A model generated the notes under the pieces. It was not told the DNA's origin. It ran no database searches and worked only from the letters and a program-made list of their open reading frames with translations. DNA of 43,067 nucleotides from Flavobacteriales bacterium (GTDB lineage: Bacteria; Bacteroidota; Bacteroidia; Flavobacteriales_D; Cryomorphaceae). Below, piece after piece: positions 34,075-42,814 of the stretch; position 1 is the first letter of the stretch, and each line of letters begins with the position of its first letter. The stretch spans positions 1-43,067 of the forward strand of contig SLDS01000041.1 of assembly GCA_007125175.1 (NCBI GenBank), written 5' to 3'. A program made the position numbers and the translations under genes.

Positions 34075-34700
34075 GAAAGGTGGCGGTTGAGGTGAGGTAG
34101 GGTGGACATTTTAAGCTCGAAGCCGATGAATTCAGCGATTTGAGCAGCCGCATTTTGATCGCCTATTTCAATTTCGAGCAGTTGCTCTGAGCGATTTTCT
34201 GCAGCAAAGTGCTTTCTAACTCCGGCATTGTGCGCATCGTACCAGGCGCGCAGGCTGCGCTCGCAGTAAGGATTTTCGGGCGGCGAGTCGTAGAGCAAGC
34301 GGTTGGCTTCCCACATGAAGCCGGGGTATCGGTAGCTGGCTTTCGCCAAATCTTCACGACGAGGTGCCCGACCGGTACAGCCCAGCAAACTGCAATGGTG
34401 TGCGCAGAGCGAACGGTACCATTCTTCGGAATTTCTTCGGAGGGACAAGATGAATGAGGCATCGGGATAGGCTTTGAGCAGCTCAATATAGGTGCCCGAA
34501 GCACTGAAAGGCAGGTCTTGAAAAAAATCTGCCGAACCTGCGAAATCAATGATGGCTTGCCAATCTTTCTGAGCATAAGCGCTTGTAAACAACAACTCAC
34601 CTGCCACCTGATCTCCACAATTGAAGCCGTGGTATTGAAAAAAATGATTCAATGAACTGGTGCCGGTCTTGTTGGCACCTATGCAGAAGACTTTTTGCAT
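34071..34700 (-). CDS. Sulfotransferase-like protein
   Basis: A 209-aa protein with the sulfotransferase P-loop near the N-terminus, VFCIGANKTGTSSL, which binds the 5'-phosphosulfate of PAPS. The second nucleotide motif, ILSLRRNSEEWYRSL (about 103-117), normally grips the 3'-phosphate. The protein is short for the family (usually 250-300), and the C-terminal part GDQNAAAQIAEFIGFELKM matches the end of bacterial glycan sulfotransferases. It may add sulfate to the glycan made by this locus, or to another acceptor. It is the first gene of the minus arm, with a weak TACTTTTA 47 nt upstream as its only candidate promoter. Confidence 0.8.
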   Translation of the reverse strand: MQKVFCIGANKTGTSSLNHFFQYHGFNCGDQVAGELLFTSAYAQKDWQAIIDFAGSADFFQDLPFSASGTYIELLKAYPDASFILSLRRNSEEWYRSLCAHHCSLLGCTGRAPRREDLAKASYRYPGFMWEANRLLYDSPPENPYCERSLRAWYDAHNAGVRKHFAAENRSEQLLEIEIGDQNAAAQIAEFIGFELKMSTLPHLNRHLS

Positions 34701-34793
34701 GCCAATGCTAAGCTGCGCTCTTTATGAGTGTGTGTGCACATGGGAGGTAAAAGTAGTCTTTTTCGGCAATGGTGAGGAATGCGGCGATAGTGC

Positions 34794-34801
34794 TACCTTT
34801 G
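34794..34801 (+). promoter_or_regulatory. -7 element (TACCTTTG) of the plus-strand glycan operon
   Basis: An exact match, 13 nt before the ATG at 34815. It is the only clear promoter I see for the run of closely spaced plus-strand genes up to the window end. Confidence 0.6.
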
Positions 34802-34814
34802 GTCTCATCCGCAC

Positions 34815-35795
34815 ATGAGCTTTAAGGTTTCCGTTGTCATTCCAGTATACAATGCTGCTTCCTTTGTGAGCGAAGCAGTGGCTTCAGCCCTTGCACAGCC
34901 GGAGGTGGCCGAGGTATTGCTCGTTGAGGACGGCTCGGGCGATGACAGCCTTGAGGTGTGCAGACAATTGGCCGATGGATCTGACTTGGTACAGCTATTG
35001 AGGCATCCATCACGCAGCAATCTCGGAGCCGCAGCCAGCCGCAACCTCGGAATTCTCAAAGCCAGCCAGAATTTTATCACCTTTCTGGATGCCGACGATT
35101 GCTATGCGGATCAGCGCTTCAAGCGGACAAAAGCCGTTTTCGAAAAGTACGAAGACTGTAATGGCGTCTATGAAGCCATCGGCATGCTGCCCACCGATCG
35201 GGAGCACAACAAGCCGTGGATCACCACAGTGCTTGAAGAGCATGCTCCCGAAGAGCTCTTTTTCAGGCTTAGCCCCATTGGCAACCGCGGGTATTTCAGC
35301 CTTATTGGGCTCACTGTGAGGCGGGATGTATTTCAAAAATCGGGTATGCTCAATGAGTCATTGCGCGTATCGCAAGATACAGATTGGATGCTCCGACTCG
35401 CTGCATCATGCCGCCTCTATCCCGGTGAGATCAGCAAGCCTGTAGCCCAGCGCAGGATTCACATGGGCAATCGCAGCACACGTGAATCACTCCTGCGCGA
35501 CAATCGGCCCGCCGTGGCACTTGCTTGCCTCGATTGGTTTGTTTCTCACAATATGCCGGCGGAGCATCAATCCGAAGTGCTTAGACTTTATTTCAAGTAC
35601 CGTTTTGAGAAGATGATGGCCGGCTTTCGCGGAAACAAGTTGGCGCGCAAGTATCTGGACTTGCGGGATGGCCTGCATCTATGGTGGCGCTACCCCTCAT
35701 TGCGTGACAATCCATACCTTCGCTACCACCTCAGGCTGGCCCTCAAGCTGCCGGTCGACGAACACCTGAACTACTATGTCGGAAGCAGACAATAG
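34815..35795 (+). CDS. Family 2 glycosyltransferase
   Basis: A 326-aa GT-A enzyme. It begins with FKVSVVIPVYNAASFVSEAV, then VEDGSGDDS (residues 38-45) for nucleotide binding, the conserved NLGAAASRNLGI, and the metal-binding LDADD (91-95). SQDTDWMLRLA (about 191-201) is the usual general base/acceptor segment. The C-terminal region is basic with Trp/Tyr-rich LWWRYPSLRDNPYLRYH, probably membrane associated. It is the first gene of the plus arm and overlaps the next by 20 nt. Confidence 0.94.
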   Translation: MSFKVSVVIPVYNAASFVSEAVASALAQPEVAEVLLVEDGSGDDSLEVCRQLADGSDLVQLLRHPSRSNLGAAASRNLGILKASQNFITFLDADDCYADQRFKRTKAVFEKYEDCNGVYEAIGMLPTDREHNKPWITTVLEEHAPEELFFRLSPIGNRGYFSLIGLTVRRDVFQKSGMLNESLRVSQDTDWMLRLAASCRLYPGEISKPVAQRRIHMGNRSTRESLLRDNRPAVALACLDWFVSHNMPAEHQSEVLRLYFKYRFEKMMAGFRGNKLARKYLDLRDGLHLWWRYPSLRDNPYLRYHLRLALKLPVDEHLNYYVGSRQ

Positions 35796-36813
35796 CTGTA
35801 CCTTTTCCATTGTCATGCCCAATTATAACAAGGCAGATTTTGTGGCCGATGCTGTTCGCTCTGTGATCGGGCAGCCCGGCGTAAAGGCTGAGTTGATTTT
35901 CATTGATGACGCTTCTACAGATCACAGCATGAGTGCCTTGCCGCAGCAATCGGCCGAGATAGCGCTGCGCGTATTCGAGCAAGCCGAGAATCTCGGGGCC
36001 GCGGCCGCCCGAAACAGAGGTCTGAAAGAGGCGAGGGGGAGCTACGTGATTTTTCTCGATAGCGATGATTTGCTGGTGCCGGGGGTGCTCGCCGAGATTC
36101 AGGAAGACCTTCAGCGCTACCCCGAGCTCGATTTTCTCGCCCACCCCATGCAATTGTTTGCGCGGGAGCCGGGCGATATGGATCAGTCTCTTCCTGCGCC
36201 TTCCGGCAAAGACGATTTATTGCGCTTCTTTGAGCGCGAGCATCCATGGCTCGTCAGCGGGCCGGTATGGAAGCGTTCATTTTTGATGCAGTTACAAGGT
36301 TTTGATGAGAGACTCACCTCTCAGCAAGATTTTGATCTGCATGTGCGTGCCTTAATCGAAAGGCCGAGCTACCGCTTTTTTCCCGAAAGGGTGATAGCCT
36401 GCTACAGGCAGGAGGTGGACAGCCTCTGCCGGAAAAGCTCTCAAAGCATGGAGTCTCTGCAAATGCGTGCTGAAATGCTTCGAAGACATCTCGACCTGCT
36501 GGAAGAGAGGGGGCTACGTACACCTCTTATCGACAAAGCCATCGCGACTTACCTATTGGACTTGGCACAAATGATGCGCTGGCACAAGGATAAGCTGGGG
36601 CAAAGAAGCGCTGCCGCAGGTCTCGGCATTTGGCTTATAGCCCACAATTATCGGCTCGTAAGGCCTTCTGATTACTCCCTTGGAATGGCTTATATTCGCT
36701 TCAAGCATACCATGTTTTACAATCGCTTTCCCCGTGTGCAGCGCTACCTTGAGGAGCACTACCGCGAGAGGCTCAAAAGCCTTATTTCTACAAAAGAGCC
36801 TGCGGAGGCATAG
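35776..36813 (+). CDS. Family 2 glycosyltransferase
   Basis: A 345-aa GT-A enzyme related to the preceding one: FSIVMPNYNKADFVADAV at the N-terminus, IDDASTDHS (43-51), NLGAAAARNRGL, LDSDD (94-98) and QQDFDLHVRAL as the acceptor-side block. The two genes may be old duplicates with different acceptors. The start overlaps the previous gene by 20 nt, with the ATG inside its last codons; the alternative next ATG would remove part of the first strand. Confidence 0.94.
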   Translation: MSEADNSCTFSIVMPNYNKADFVADAVRSVIGQPGVKAELIFIDDASTDHSMSALPQQSAEIALRVFEQAENLGAAAARNRGLKEARGSYVIFLDSDDLLVPGVLAEIQEDLQRYPELDFLAHPMQLFAREPGDMDQSLPAPSGKDDLLRFFEREHPWLVSGPVWKRSFLMQLQGFDERLTSQQDFDLHVRALIERPSYRFFPERVIACYRQEVDSLCRKSSQSMESLQMRAEMLRRHLDLLEERGLRTPLIDKAIATYLLDLAQMMRWHKDKLGQRSAAAGLGIWLIAHNYRLVRPSDYSLGMAYIRFKHTMFYNRFPRVQRYLEEHYRERLKSLISTKEPAEA

Positions 36814-36825
36814 CCTGAAAACACC

Positions 36826-37995
36826 ATGTCCGATACATTTCTCTACATATCCTCCTGGTATCCCACGCAGACCACAAGTACCGGAACTTTCATTGAAAAT
36901 CAGTTGATTTGCCTCAAGGAGATCGGATGCAAATCCAGTATTCTGCACACCGGAGAGCGCAGCATAGGTACTTATTTGCGGCAGCGCTTCAAGGGAGAAA
37001 TGGCTTTGCCGTATCGGAGCCACCCCGACGTGAAGGCTGTGAAAAATCTCATTGTGCATCCCGAGCCTTTGCGGTGGTTTGCCAAACCCGAGTTGCGCCG
37101 GCGTGCCAATATCGAGAAGCAGTCCATTCGCAAGGTGAAGCGCTATATCACAGCCCATGGCAAGCCAAAGTATCTGTTTCATCACGGTATTTTTGACTAC
37201 ACCTACATCACCCAGGCCCTGGCTGCTCATTTCGACTTGCCATATTATTTCATGGAGCACAGCTCATCGGTTGATCTGGGTCACATGAAAACAGTGCAGC
37301 CATTTGTGGGTCAGGAAGAGCTAATGGATTTTGTAAGGCGCGCACGCAGACGCTTCAGCGTATCGCATGTATACTGCGAAAAATTTGAAAAGCTATTCGG
37401 CTGTGCTTTCGAACACCTGCCCAATGTACTGCCAGCCAATTTTTTCCGAAAGGACTTTAGCAATAGCACCAAGGATGAAGGCTTCCACCTGCTCAGCATA
37501 GGCATACTGGAGCCCCACAAGCGTCATGAGATGCTTTTGGAGGCTTTTTCGCGTGCCTTTGCCAAGGATTCTGAGGCGCGCCTTACCATAGTTGGAGAGG
37601 GAAGCCTGCAAGTGCATTTGCAAAAGCGCGTCCGGGACTTGGGCTTGGAGGATCGGGTAAGGCTTACGGGATTTGTAGACCGCCAAAAGCTGCTTTCAAT
37701 TATTGACAGATGCCATGCATTTGTGCTATCTTCACAGCGCGAAACTTTTGCTGTGGTTCTCACAGAGGCGATGGCTCGCGGCCTGCCTGTTCTCGCTCCC
37801 AAAATCGACGGTCCCGCCGAAATTGTGGAAGAGGGTACGGGAATGCTTTTTGAGGTGGAATCCATGAATGATCTGGTCGCTAAGCTTCAGTTGATGAAGT
37901 CCGAATGGAGCGCCTACCATGGTGAGGTGATTGCGCAGAGGGCCGCTCAAAGATATGGAGCCGAGGCCTTGAGAAAACTGCTCAAAGAAGGATAA
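36826..37995 (+). CDS. Family 4 (GT-B) glycosyltransferase
   Basis: A 389-aa GT-B fold retaining glycosyltransferase. The N-terminal half opens with LYISSWYPTQTTSTGTFIENQ, the typical GT4 acceptor loop. The C-terminal half has LLSIGILEPHKRHEMLLEAF, LTIVGEGSL, VRLTGFVDRQKLLSIIDRC and the donor-binding E-x7-E motif (Glu306 and Glu314 in ETFAVVLTEAMARGLP). It is probably a cytoplasmic-side enzyme extending the glycan after the GT2 enzymes. It lies 12 nt downstream of the previous gene. Confidence 0.94.
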   Translation: MSDTFLYISSWYPTQTTSTGTFIENQLICLKEIGCKSSILHTGERSIGTYLRQRFKGEMALPYRSHPDVKAVKNLIVHPEPLRWFAKPELRRRANIEKQSIRKVKRYITAHGKPKYLFHHGIFDYTYITQALAAHFDLPYYFMEHSSSVDLGHMKTVQPFVGQEELMDFVRRARRRFSVSHVYCEKFEKLFGCAFEHLPNVLPANFFRKDFSNSTKDEGFHLLSIGILEPHKRHEMLLEAFSRAFAKDSEARLTIVGEGSLQVHLQKRVRDLGLEDRVRLTGFVDRQKLLSIIDRCHAFVLSSQRETFAVVLTEAMARGLPVLAPKIDGPAEIVEEGTGMLFEVESMNDLVAKLQLMKSEWSAYHGEVIAQRAAQRYGAEALRKLLKEG

Positions 37996-38000
37996 GAACA

Positions 38001-39005
38001 ATGCCAGAGGCAATTAGATTGAGCCCCGAAGAAGAAAGCTTGGTGATACCCGAACAGGCCACTACTGTGGAGTATGGACGCCGAAATATGAACTTCAGGG
38101 GCAAGCTGAAGTACAACCGGATGGTGATGGACAAAATTGCCATTCTAAATCGCTTCTACACGGCCGCCCTGAAGGAAAAAGAGTGCTACTACGGACCCTT
38201 CAAAGGAGAGTTCGGTCATTTCCTTTTGCACAATTTGCCCTTCATCATGCATTTGCACCGAAAAGGGGTGAAGGTGCATTATTGTGGCTTGGACATCCAC
38301 CGACCCTTTATGCTGGATGAGGATGGCAAGTCCATTGTCGCCTCATGGCATCCATTGCGCGATTTTTTTGGCGAGGTGAGGCCGGTGAGCAATGAGACCG
38401 TGCCCCCGGATGATGTGCAGAAGGATATACGGGCCTTTGCCAGAAAGGCGCGAAAATCGGGCAAGCCATTTCTCGACATTTCCGATCGGAATCTCTATTG
38501 GTTTGTGTACCGTAATTGGCAGCTCGGTGGCCGACAGCATTGCTATCGACTCGATAAAGTCTATGCCAAGGGAAAGACCAACAGCTGCGTGATTTTCCCC
38601 AGAAAAAAGGGGGCTGCCGTAACACCTAACAATGGGGGCCCATGGGATTATATGAAGGTGGCCGAAGCGATGCTGGAGCACTTCGATGAAGTGAGATTTG
38701 TAGGACATCCCTCATTGAGCGATCAGATTGAGGATCGCAATGGCATCTCGGTTTGCCTGAGCTGCGACAATGATACCACCCTGAGGCATTGTGCAGAGGC
38801 AAGGATGATCATCAGCCAACATTCGGGAGCAGTGCACTTGGGGGCTTATGTCAATACACCTGTATTGCTCATCTACAATGGTAAACCTCCCATCAAGGGA
38901 CTGGTAGACACCCTTCGCTTTCGGAAGAATCTCAGCCAGGAACCCCTGCATTATGCCTTCAGTTTGGATGAAATTGTGAACTTTGCACGGTCACAATCAT
39001 TTTGA
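38001..39005 (+). CDS. GT-B-like glycosyltransferase of unclear family
   Basis: A 334-aa protein whose C-terminal half reads as a GT-B donor domain: NNGGPWDYMKVAEAML, VRFVGHPSLSDQI, SCDNDTTLRHCAEARMIISQHSGAVHLGAYVNTPVLLIYNG, resembling family 9 (heptosyltransferase) enzymes. The N-terminal half (YYGPFKGEFGHFLLHNLPFIMHLHRKGVKVHYCG) does not match a family I can name. It lies 5 nt after the GT4 gene, and its stop overlaps the next start (TGATG). A role in transferring a sugar is likely from context and fold. The GT9 likeness fits the heptose-like pathway encoded downstream, but that link is inference. Confidence 0.75.
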   Translation: MPEAIRLSPEEESLVIPEQATTVEYGRRNMNFRGKLKYNRMVMDKIAILNRFYTAALKEKECYYGPFKGEFGHFLLHNLPFIMHLHRKGVKVHYCGLDIHRPFMLDEDGKSIVASWHPLRDFFGEVRPVSNETVPPDDVQKDIRAFARKARKSGKPFLDISDRNLYWFVYRNWQLGGRQHCYRLDKVYAKGKTNSCVIFPRKKGAAVTPNNGGPWDYMKVAEAMLEHFDEVRFVGHPSLSDQIEDRNGISVCLSCDNDTTLRHCAEARMIISQHSGAVHLGAYVNTPVLLIYNGKPPIKGLVDTLRFRKNLSQEPLHYAFSLDEIVNFARSQSF

Positions 39006-39820
39006 TGGCACTGGACTACCTTTTTTTAATTCCACTTACTCCCGATAAAGCCAGCAGCAAGATGCGCAAAGCCTTGCGCAAGCTCTGCTTTGCACAGCTT
39101 TCCAAGCTGAAGGCGAGCAAGCGGGTGTGGTTGCTGAGTGAATCGGCCTACGACGATCCCGACTTTGAATTGGTGAAAACCCGAGGCATCTCAAAAGAAG
39201 ACAAACTCTTTGAAGCCGGGTTTCTGCTGGAGCAGGAAAAAGAGCTTCCGCGCTACCTCGTCCGACTTGATGACGACGATCTGATCAATCCCGCAGTCTT
39301 TGATCGGATGGCTGAAGCTCCTGATTTTGATTGTCTCCACGACCCCGTTCACTGGTTTTACGACTTGAGCAGTGGACGGTGTAGTGCCCAAAAGCGCCCT
39401 TGGATTGCCAATACAGCCATTATGCGCACGGAGCACGCACTTGCTAAGGTGCCCGCTATGGGAGGCTCCAAGCTGGCTTCGGATACCAATTTTCTGTTTG
39501 CCTGCGATCACAGTCAGGCATGGCACCTCTACTTCAATGGCCGCGATGTAAGGCACAGCGATGAGAATGATCCGATTTACCTCCGCATCTTGAGTCCCAG
39601 GTCGGTGAGTTCGGGTGGAAGTGATGATTTTGATCTCACCTTTCCTTTCTACCTCAGGCGCTTTGGCTCTTGGAAGAGTCCTTTTCCCTTTGACAAGGAG
39701 ACCTTGGAGCCGGAGCTTCGCAGCCTGTGGATCGAAATGGAAGGTCCATTGCGCGACTGGAAGCTGCCGGAAAAATCATTCGTGAGCCGCTTTCTGAATA
39801 AACTCAACCCCACCAAATGA
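39005..39820 (+). CDS. GT-A-like putative glycosyltransferase with DDDD motif
   Basis: A 271-aa protein with YLVRLDDDDLINPAVFDRM (Asp89-Asp92), a metal-binding acidic cluster as in putative rhamnosyltransferase-like GT-A proteins. The N-terminus DYLFLIPLTPDKASSK differs from ordinary GT2 enzymes and has no IPxYN motif. The ATG at 39005 was chosen over an upstream TTG at 39002 because it overlaps the previous stop as TGATG. The assignment rests on the acidic motif and the location among glycosyltransferases. Its 3' end overlaps the kinase gene by 4 nt. Confidence 0.72.
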   Translation: MALDYLFLIPLTPDKASSKMRKALRKLCFAQLSKLKASKRVWLLSESAYDDPDFELVKTRGISKEDKLFEAGFLLEQEKELPRYLVRLDDDDLINPAVFDRMAEAPDFDCLHDPVHWFYDLSSGRCSAQKRPWIANTAIMRTEHALAKVPAMGGSKLASDTNFLFACDHSQAWHLYFNGRDVRHSDENDPIYLRILSPRSVSSGGSDDFDLTFPFYLRRFGSWKSPFPFDKETLEPELRSLWIEMEGPLRDWKLPEKSFVSRFLNKLNPTK

Positions 39821-40725
39821 GCAGACTTAAGAGGCTTATCGATCAATTTGCCTCTAACGCACGCGAAAAGAGGGTGTGCGTGATTGGTGAAACCATCATT
39901 GATGAATTCATCGATGTGAAGTATGAGGGCCAGAGCATGAAGTCCTTTTGCCCGGTATTTCGCCATGCTGCCAATGGCAAGGAGCGCAGCAGACAGGAGG
40001 GTGGGGCCTCGGCCATCGCCAATCACCTTAGGGATTTTGTGAAGGAGGTCAAGCTGGTGACCAATCCCGGCAATGATATCGTAAAAACAAGACTTATCGA
40101 CCGTGATGATGGCAAGAAGCACGTCGAGATCAATCGATTTGATATCAAGAAATTCGAACCTATTGAAATTGATGCCAAGGAGTACGATGTGGTCATCGTG
40201 GCAGACTTTGGCCATGGTTTTTGTGACAAGCTGCGTGTGAATGGAAAATTCCACTTCATGACGCAAACCAATAGCAATAACTTCGGCTACAACCGCATGA
40301 GTAAGTGGAAAGCATATCCCAAGAAGAGCGCTTGTCTCGACCTCCGAGAGGCCAGTCTGCAGCTCAATTACAAGACCGATTTTGCCAGTAGAGAGGTGGT
40401 GCGCGAATTGTTCAATTACGAGATTGGGGCCGAAAAGCTCTTTCTCACCCTTGGCCGCAAGGGCTCGGTTTATTTTGACGGAGATCGCTATGTGCATCAA
40501 CCTGCTTTCAAATGGAATGTGGTAGATACCATTGGCGCCGGCGATACTTTCTATGCCTTTGCATGCATGGCTGCCGAGATGAATTTTGATGAAAATGTGG
40601 AGGAGATCATGCTCATCCCGGCCTTGGCTGCCAGCCTGTCTTGCACTTGGCTTTGCAATGAGGAGGCGGTAACTTTACAAAAACTTATTCAGCATGCAGA
40701 TCGATTCGTACAAGACAGCCTTTAA
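39817..40725 (+). CDS. PfkB-family sugar kinase (HldE kinase-domain-like)
   Basis: A 302-aa ribokinase-fold kinase. The N-terminal RVCVIGETIIDEFIDVKYEG and QEGGASAIANHL resemble the start and GG motif of the kinase domain of HldE/RfaE, which phosphorylates heptose 7-phosphate at C1. The catalytic PfkB signature is VDTIGAGDTF with Asp243 as base. Divergence from typical HldE in the substrate half (YRHAANGKERS-like region, FHFMTQTNSNNFGYNRMSKW) leaves the sugar uncertain. It overlaps the SIS gene by 32 nt. With the SIS isomerase, the epimerase and the nucleotidyltransferase it forms a plausible sugar-activation pathway. Confidence 0.85.
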   Translation: MSRLKRLIDQFASNAREKRVCVIGETIIDEFIDVKYEGQSMKSFCPVFRHAANGKERSRQEGGASAIANHLRDFVKEVKLVTNPGNDIVKTRLIDRDDGKKHVEINRFDIKKFEPIEIDAKEYDVVIVADFGHGFCDKLRVNGKFHFMTQTNSNNFGYNRMSKWKAYPKKSACLDLREASLQLNYKTDFASREVVRELFNYEIGAEKLFLTLGRKGSVYFDGDRYVHQPAFKWNVVDTIGAGDTFYAFACMAAEMNFDENVEEIMLIPALAASLSCTWLCNEEAVTLQKLIQHADRFVQDSL

Positions 40726-41212
40726 CGACTGGTTCAGCGATGAAAGCATTCGCAATGCCATCCGGGAGTCTGTAGCGCTCATAGCTTCTTCCCGGAGGAT
40801 GTTTTTCATCGGCAATGGAGGTTCCAATGCCATTTGCAGCCATATGATGGAAGACTTTATGAAAATGGCCGGAAAGCAGTGTTTCAGCTTCAGTGATCCT
40901 GCCCTCATCACCTGTTTTGCAAACGATTATGGCTACGAAAATGCCCTGGAAAAATGGATTGAGTTCAATGCACAAGAAGGTGATGTTCTCGTGGCCATCA
41001 GCAGCAGCGGAGAGTCCAAAAATATTCTGAATGCTGTGGACGCACATCGCCGATTGGGCGGTAAGGTGATATCTATCAGTGGTTTCAAAAAGGGAAATAG
41101 CCTTTCGGCAAAAGGGGATATCAGCATCCATACAGAGATGAACAATTATGGGGTGGTGGAATGCTTTCACCAGGTAATTCTCCACAGCATACTCGATGAA
41201 ATTGTGAAATGA
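40694..41212 (+). CDS. SIS-domain sugar-phosphate isomerase (GmhA-like)
   Basis: A 172-aa SIS-fold protein, close to the length of sedoheptulose 7-phosphate isomerase GmhA (about 190). The phosphosugar-binding elements are FFIGNGGSNAICSHMMEDFM (N-terminal Gly/Ser loop) and AISSSGESKNILNAV (Ser-rich loop), and the C-terminal HTEMNNYGVVECFHQVILHSI carries the conserved Glu/His positions of this group. The start lies 32 nt inside the upstream kinase gene and the stop overlaps the epimerase start. Acting on a seven-carbon sugar is suggested by its partners, not proven. Confidence 0.87.
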   Translation: MQIDSYKTAFNDWFSDESIRNAIRESVALIASSRRMFFIGNGGSNAICSHMMEDFMKMAGKQCFSFSDPALITCFANDYGYENALEKWIEFNAQEGDVLVAISSSGESKNILNAVDAHRRLGGKVISISGFKKGNSLSAKGDISIHTEMNNYGVVECFHQVILHSILDEIVK

Positions 41213-42138
41213 AAAAAGTACTCATCACAGGCGTTGCCGGATTTATTGGCAGTCACTTGCTCGACTTTTTGCTCGATGAAACGGACTGGTACATAAGCGG
41301 TGTAGACAACCTCAGCACGGGTAGGATGGCCAATATTGAGCAGCGCCTGGACCATGAGCGATTCGACTTCAAGGAAATGAGCCTCTTCGAGCTCCACTCT
41401 TTGAAGGAATACGATCTGGTATTTCACCTCGCAGCCCTGCCCCGCATACAGCCCAGCTTTGAGCTGGTGAGCGAGCATATCCGCGAAAACCTCATGGCCG
41501 CTGTGCACCTGATTGAGATCATGATTGGTGAAGGCCACTTTCCGCGCCTCATCAACAGTTCTTCAAGTGCGGTGTACGGCACTCCCGAGACCATTCCCAC
41601 TTCCGAATCAGAGCGCATCAGCTGTCTGAGTCCTTACGCTTTTCAGAAATTCGAAACCGAGCAGTATCTCGAACTTCTGTCCACGCGATACCCGCTCGAT
41701 TATGTCAACCTGCGCTACTTCAATCCTTACGGCCCACGCAGTTTTAACCCTGATAATAAGTTTAATGCCTACAGCAGTGTGGTGGGCATCTTCTTGTACC
41801 GAGCCAAAAATGGACAAAGCCTGCAAGTGACCGGCGACGGTGCTCAGAAGAGGGATTTTGTGCATGTGAGGGATCTGGCGCGGGCCAATTACCTGGCTGC
41901 TATCCATCCGGAAAAGCTGAACACCGCCTTCAATATCGGCCACTCCAGCACGATGAGCATCATCGAGCTGGCGAAGCGCATTTCTGAGGATATCACCTTC
42001 ATCGACAAGCGTGAAGGAGAGGCTGAAATCACCTATGCCGATGTGAGCAAGGCGAGGAAGGTATTGGGATGGGAGCCGCTCTCATCGCTAAAATCTTATC
42101 TTGCAGAATCGCTTCAAAAAAATGACTCCCATGCTTGA
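41209..42138 (+). CDS. NAD-dependent nucleotide-sugar epimerase/dehydratase
   Basis: A 309-aa extended SDR. The NAD-binding site is ITGVAGFIGSHL (7-17), followed by VDNLSTG, the catalytic Ser at 118-120 (SSSS) and Tyr143-xxx-Lys147 (YAFQK), and substrate loops NLRYFNPYGP and GDGAQKRDFVHVRDLARA. It is in the UDP-glucose 4-epimerase/ADP-heptose 6-epimerase group; residues do not let me separate these. In this operon, an epimerase acting on the activated heptose or similar sugar is the natural reading. The gene overlaps both neighbours slightly. Confidence 0.9.
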   Translation: MKKVLITGVAGFIGSHLLDFLLDETDWYISGVDNLSTGRMANIEQRLDHERFDFKEMSLFELHSLKEYDLVFHLAALPRIQPSFELVSEHIRENLMAAVHLIEIMIGEGHFPRLINSSSSAVYGTPETIPTSESERISCLSPYAFQKFETEQYLELLSTRYPLDYVNLRYFNPYGPRSFNPDNKFNAYSSVVGIFLYRAKNGQSLQVTGDGAQKRDFVHVRDLARANYLAAIHPEKLNTAFNIGHSSTMSIIELAKRISEDITFIDKREGEAEITYADVSKARKVLGWEPLSSLKSYLAESLQKNDSHA

Positions 42139-42811
42139 TACCCTTCGATTAAAGCGCGCCTTCCGCAGGCTAAACAGGGAACTCGAAGGCATTCGACCCG
42201 ACCTCAGCGGAGCGGATTTGCTAAACTTCGTGTACAGCAAACCCGGATCGCTGATTACCCCTTGGCAATATCGCGAAGAGGTAGAGCAGCTGGTCGCCGA
42301 GCTTGAGAAGCTTAAGCCTGCGCGGGCCCTTGAGATTGGAACGGCCAATGGTGGCACCCTTTTCCTGCTCTGTCGCCTGGCCGAGAGCGATGCCCGGATT
42401 ATGAGCATCGATTTGCCGGAAGGCAAATTCGGAGGAGGCTATCCGGAGTGGAAAATCCCCATGTACCATCGTTTTGCTACGAGCGATCAAGAACTCGAAT
42501 TGCTTCGGGGCGATTCCCACCGTTTGGAAACCCTGCAGCGGGTGGAAACTTTTTTCCAAAAGGAAGAACTCGATTATCTCTTCATCGATGGCGATCACAG
42601 CTACGAGGGTGTAAAGCAGGATTATGAGATGTACAGTCCCCTGGTGCGAAAGGGCGGCCTGATAGTATTTCACGATATCGTGGAGCACCCTGACTCCGAT
42701 TGTCAGGTCGATCGCTATTGGCATGAGGTGAAAGAGGGCAAAAATTACAAGGAGTTTGTGCGCGATTGGGAGCAGGGAAAATATGGTATTGGATTGATCA
42801 TCAAAGATTGA
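42122..42811 (+). CDS. Class I SAM-dependent methyltransferase
   Basis: A 229-aa methyltransferase. The SAM-binding glycine motif is ARALEIGTANGGTLFLL; the following acidic residue is in IMSIDLPEGKFGG, and LDYLFIDGDHSYEGVKQDYEMY plus GGLIVFHDIVEHP matches the cephalosporin-hydroxylase-like/Methyltransf_24 group often seen in glycan loci. It may methylate the glycan or a precursor sugar. The ATG at 42122 was chosen because the alternative at 42101 is a TTG; another ATG at 42131 is possible. It overlaps the epimerase 3' end by 17 nt. Confidence 0.85.
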   Translation: MTPMLDTLRLKRAFRRLNRELEGIRPDLSGADLLNFVYSKPGSLITPWQYREEVEQLVAELEKLKPARALEIGTANGGTLFLLCRLAESDARIMSIDLPEGKFGGGYPEWKIPMYHRFATSDQELELLRGDSHRLETLQRVETFFQKEELDYLFIDGDHSYEGVKQDYEMYSPLVRKGGLIVFHDIVEHPDSDCQVDRYWHEVKEGKNYKEFVRDWEQGKYGIGLIIKD

Positions 42812-42814
42812 GGG

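Noticed and set aside
39649-40500. Minus-strand ORF of 283 codons opposite the DDDD glycosyltransferase and PfkB kinase
   Set aside because: It crosses the junction of two overlapping, well-supported genes and shows no domain.
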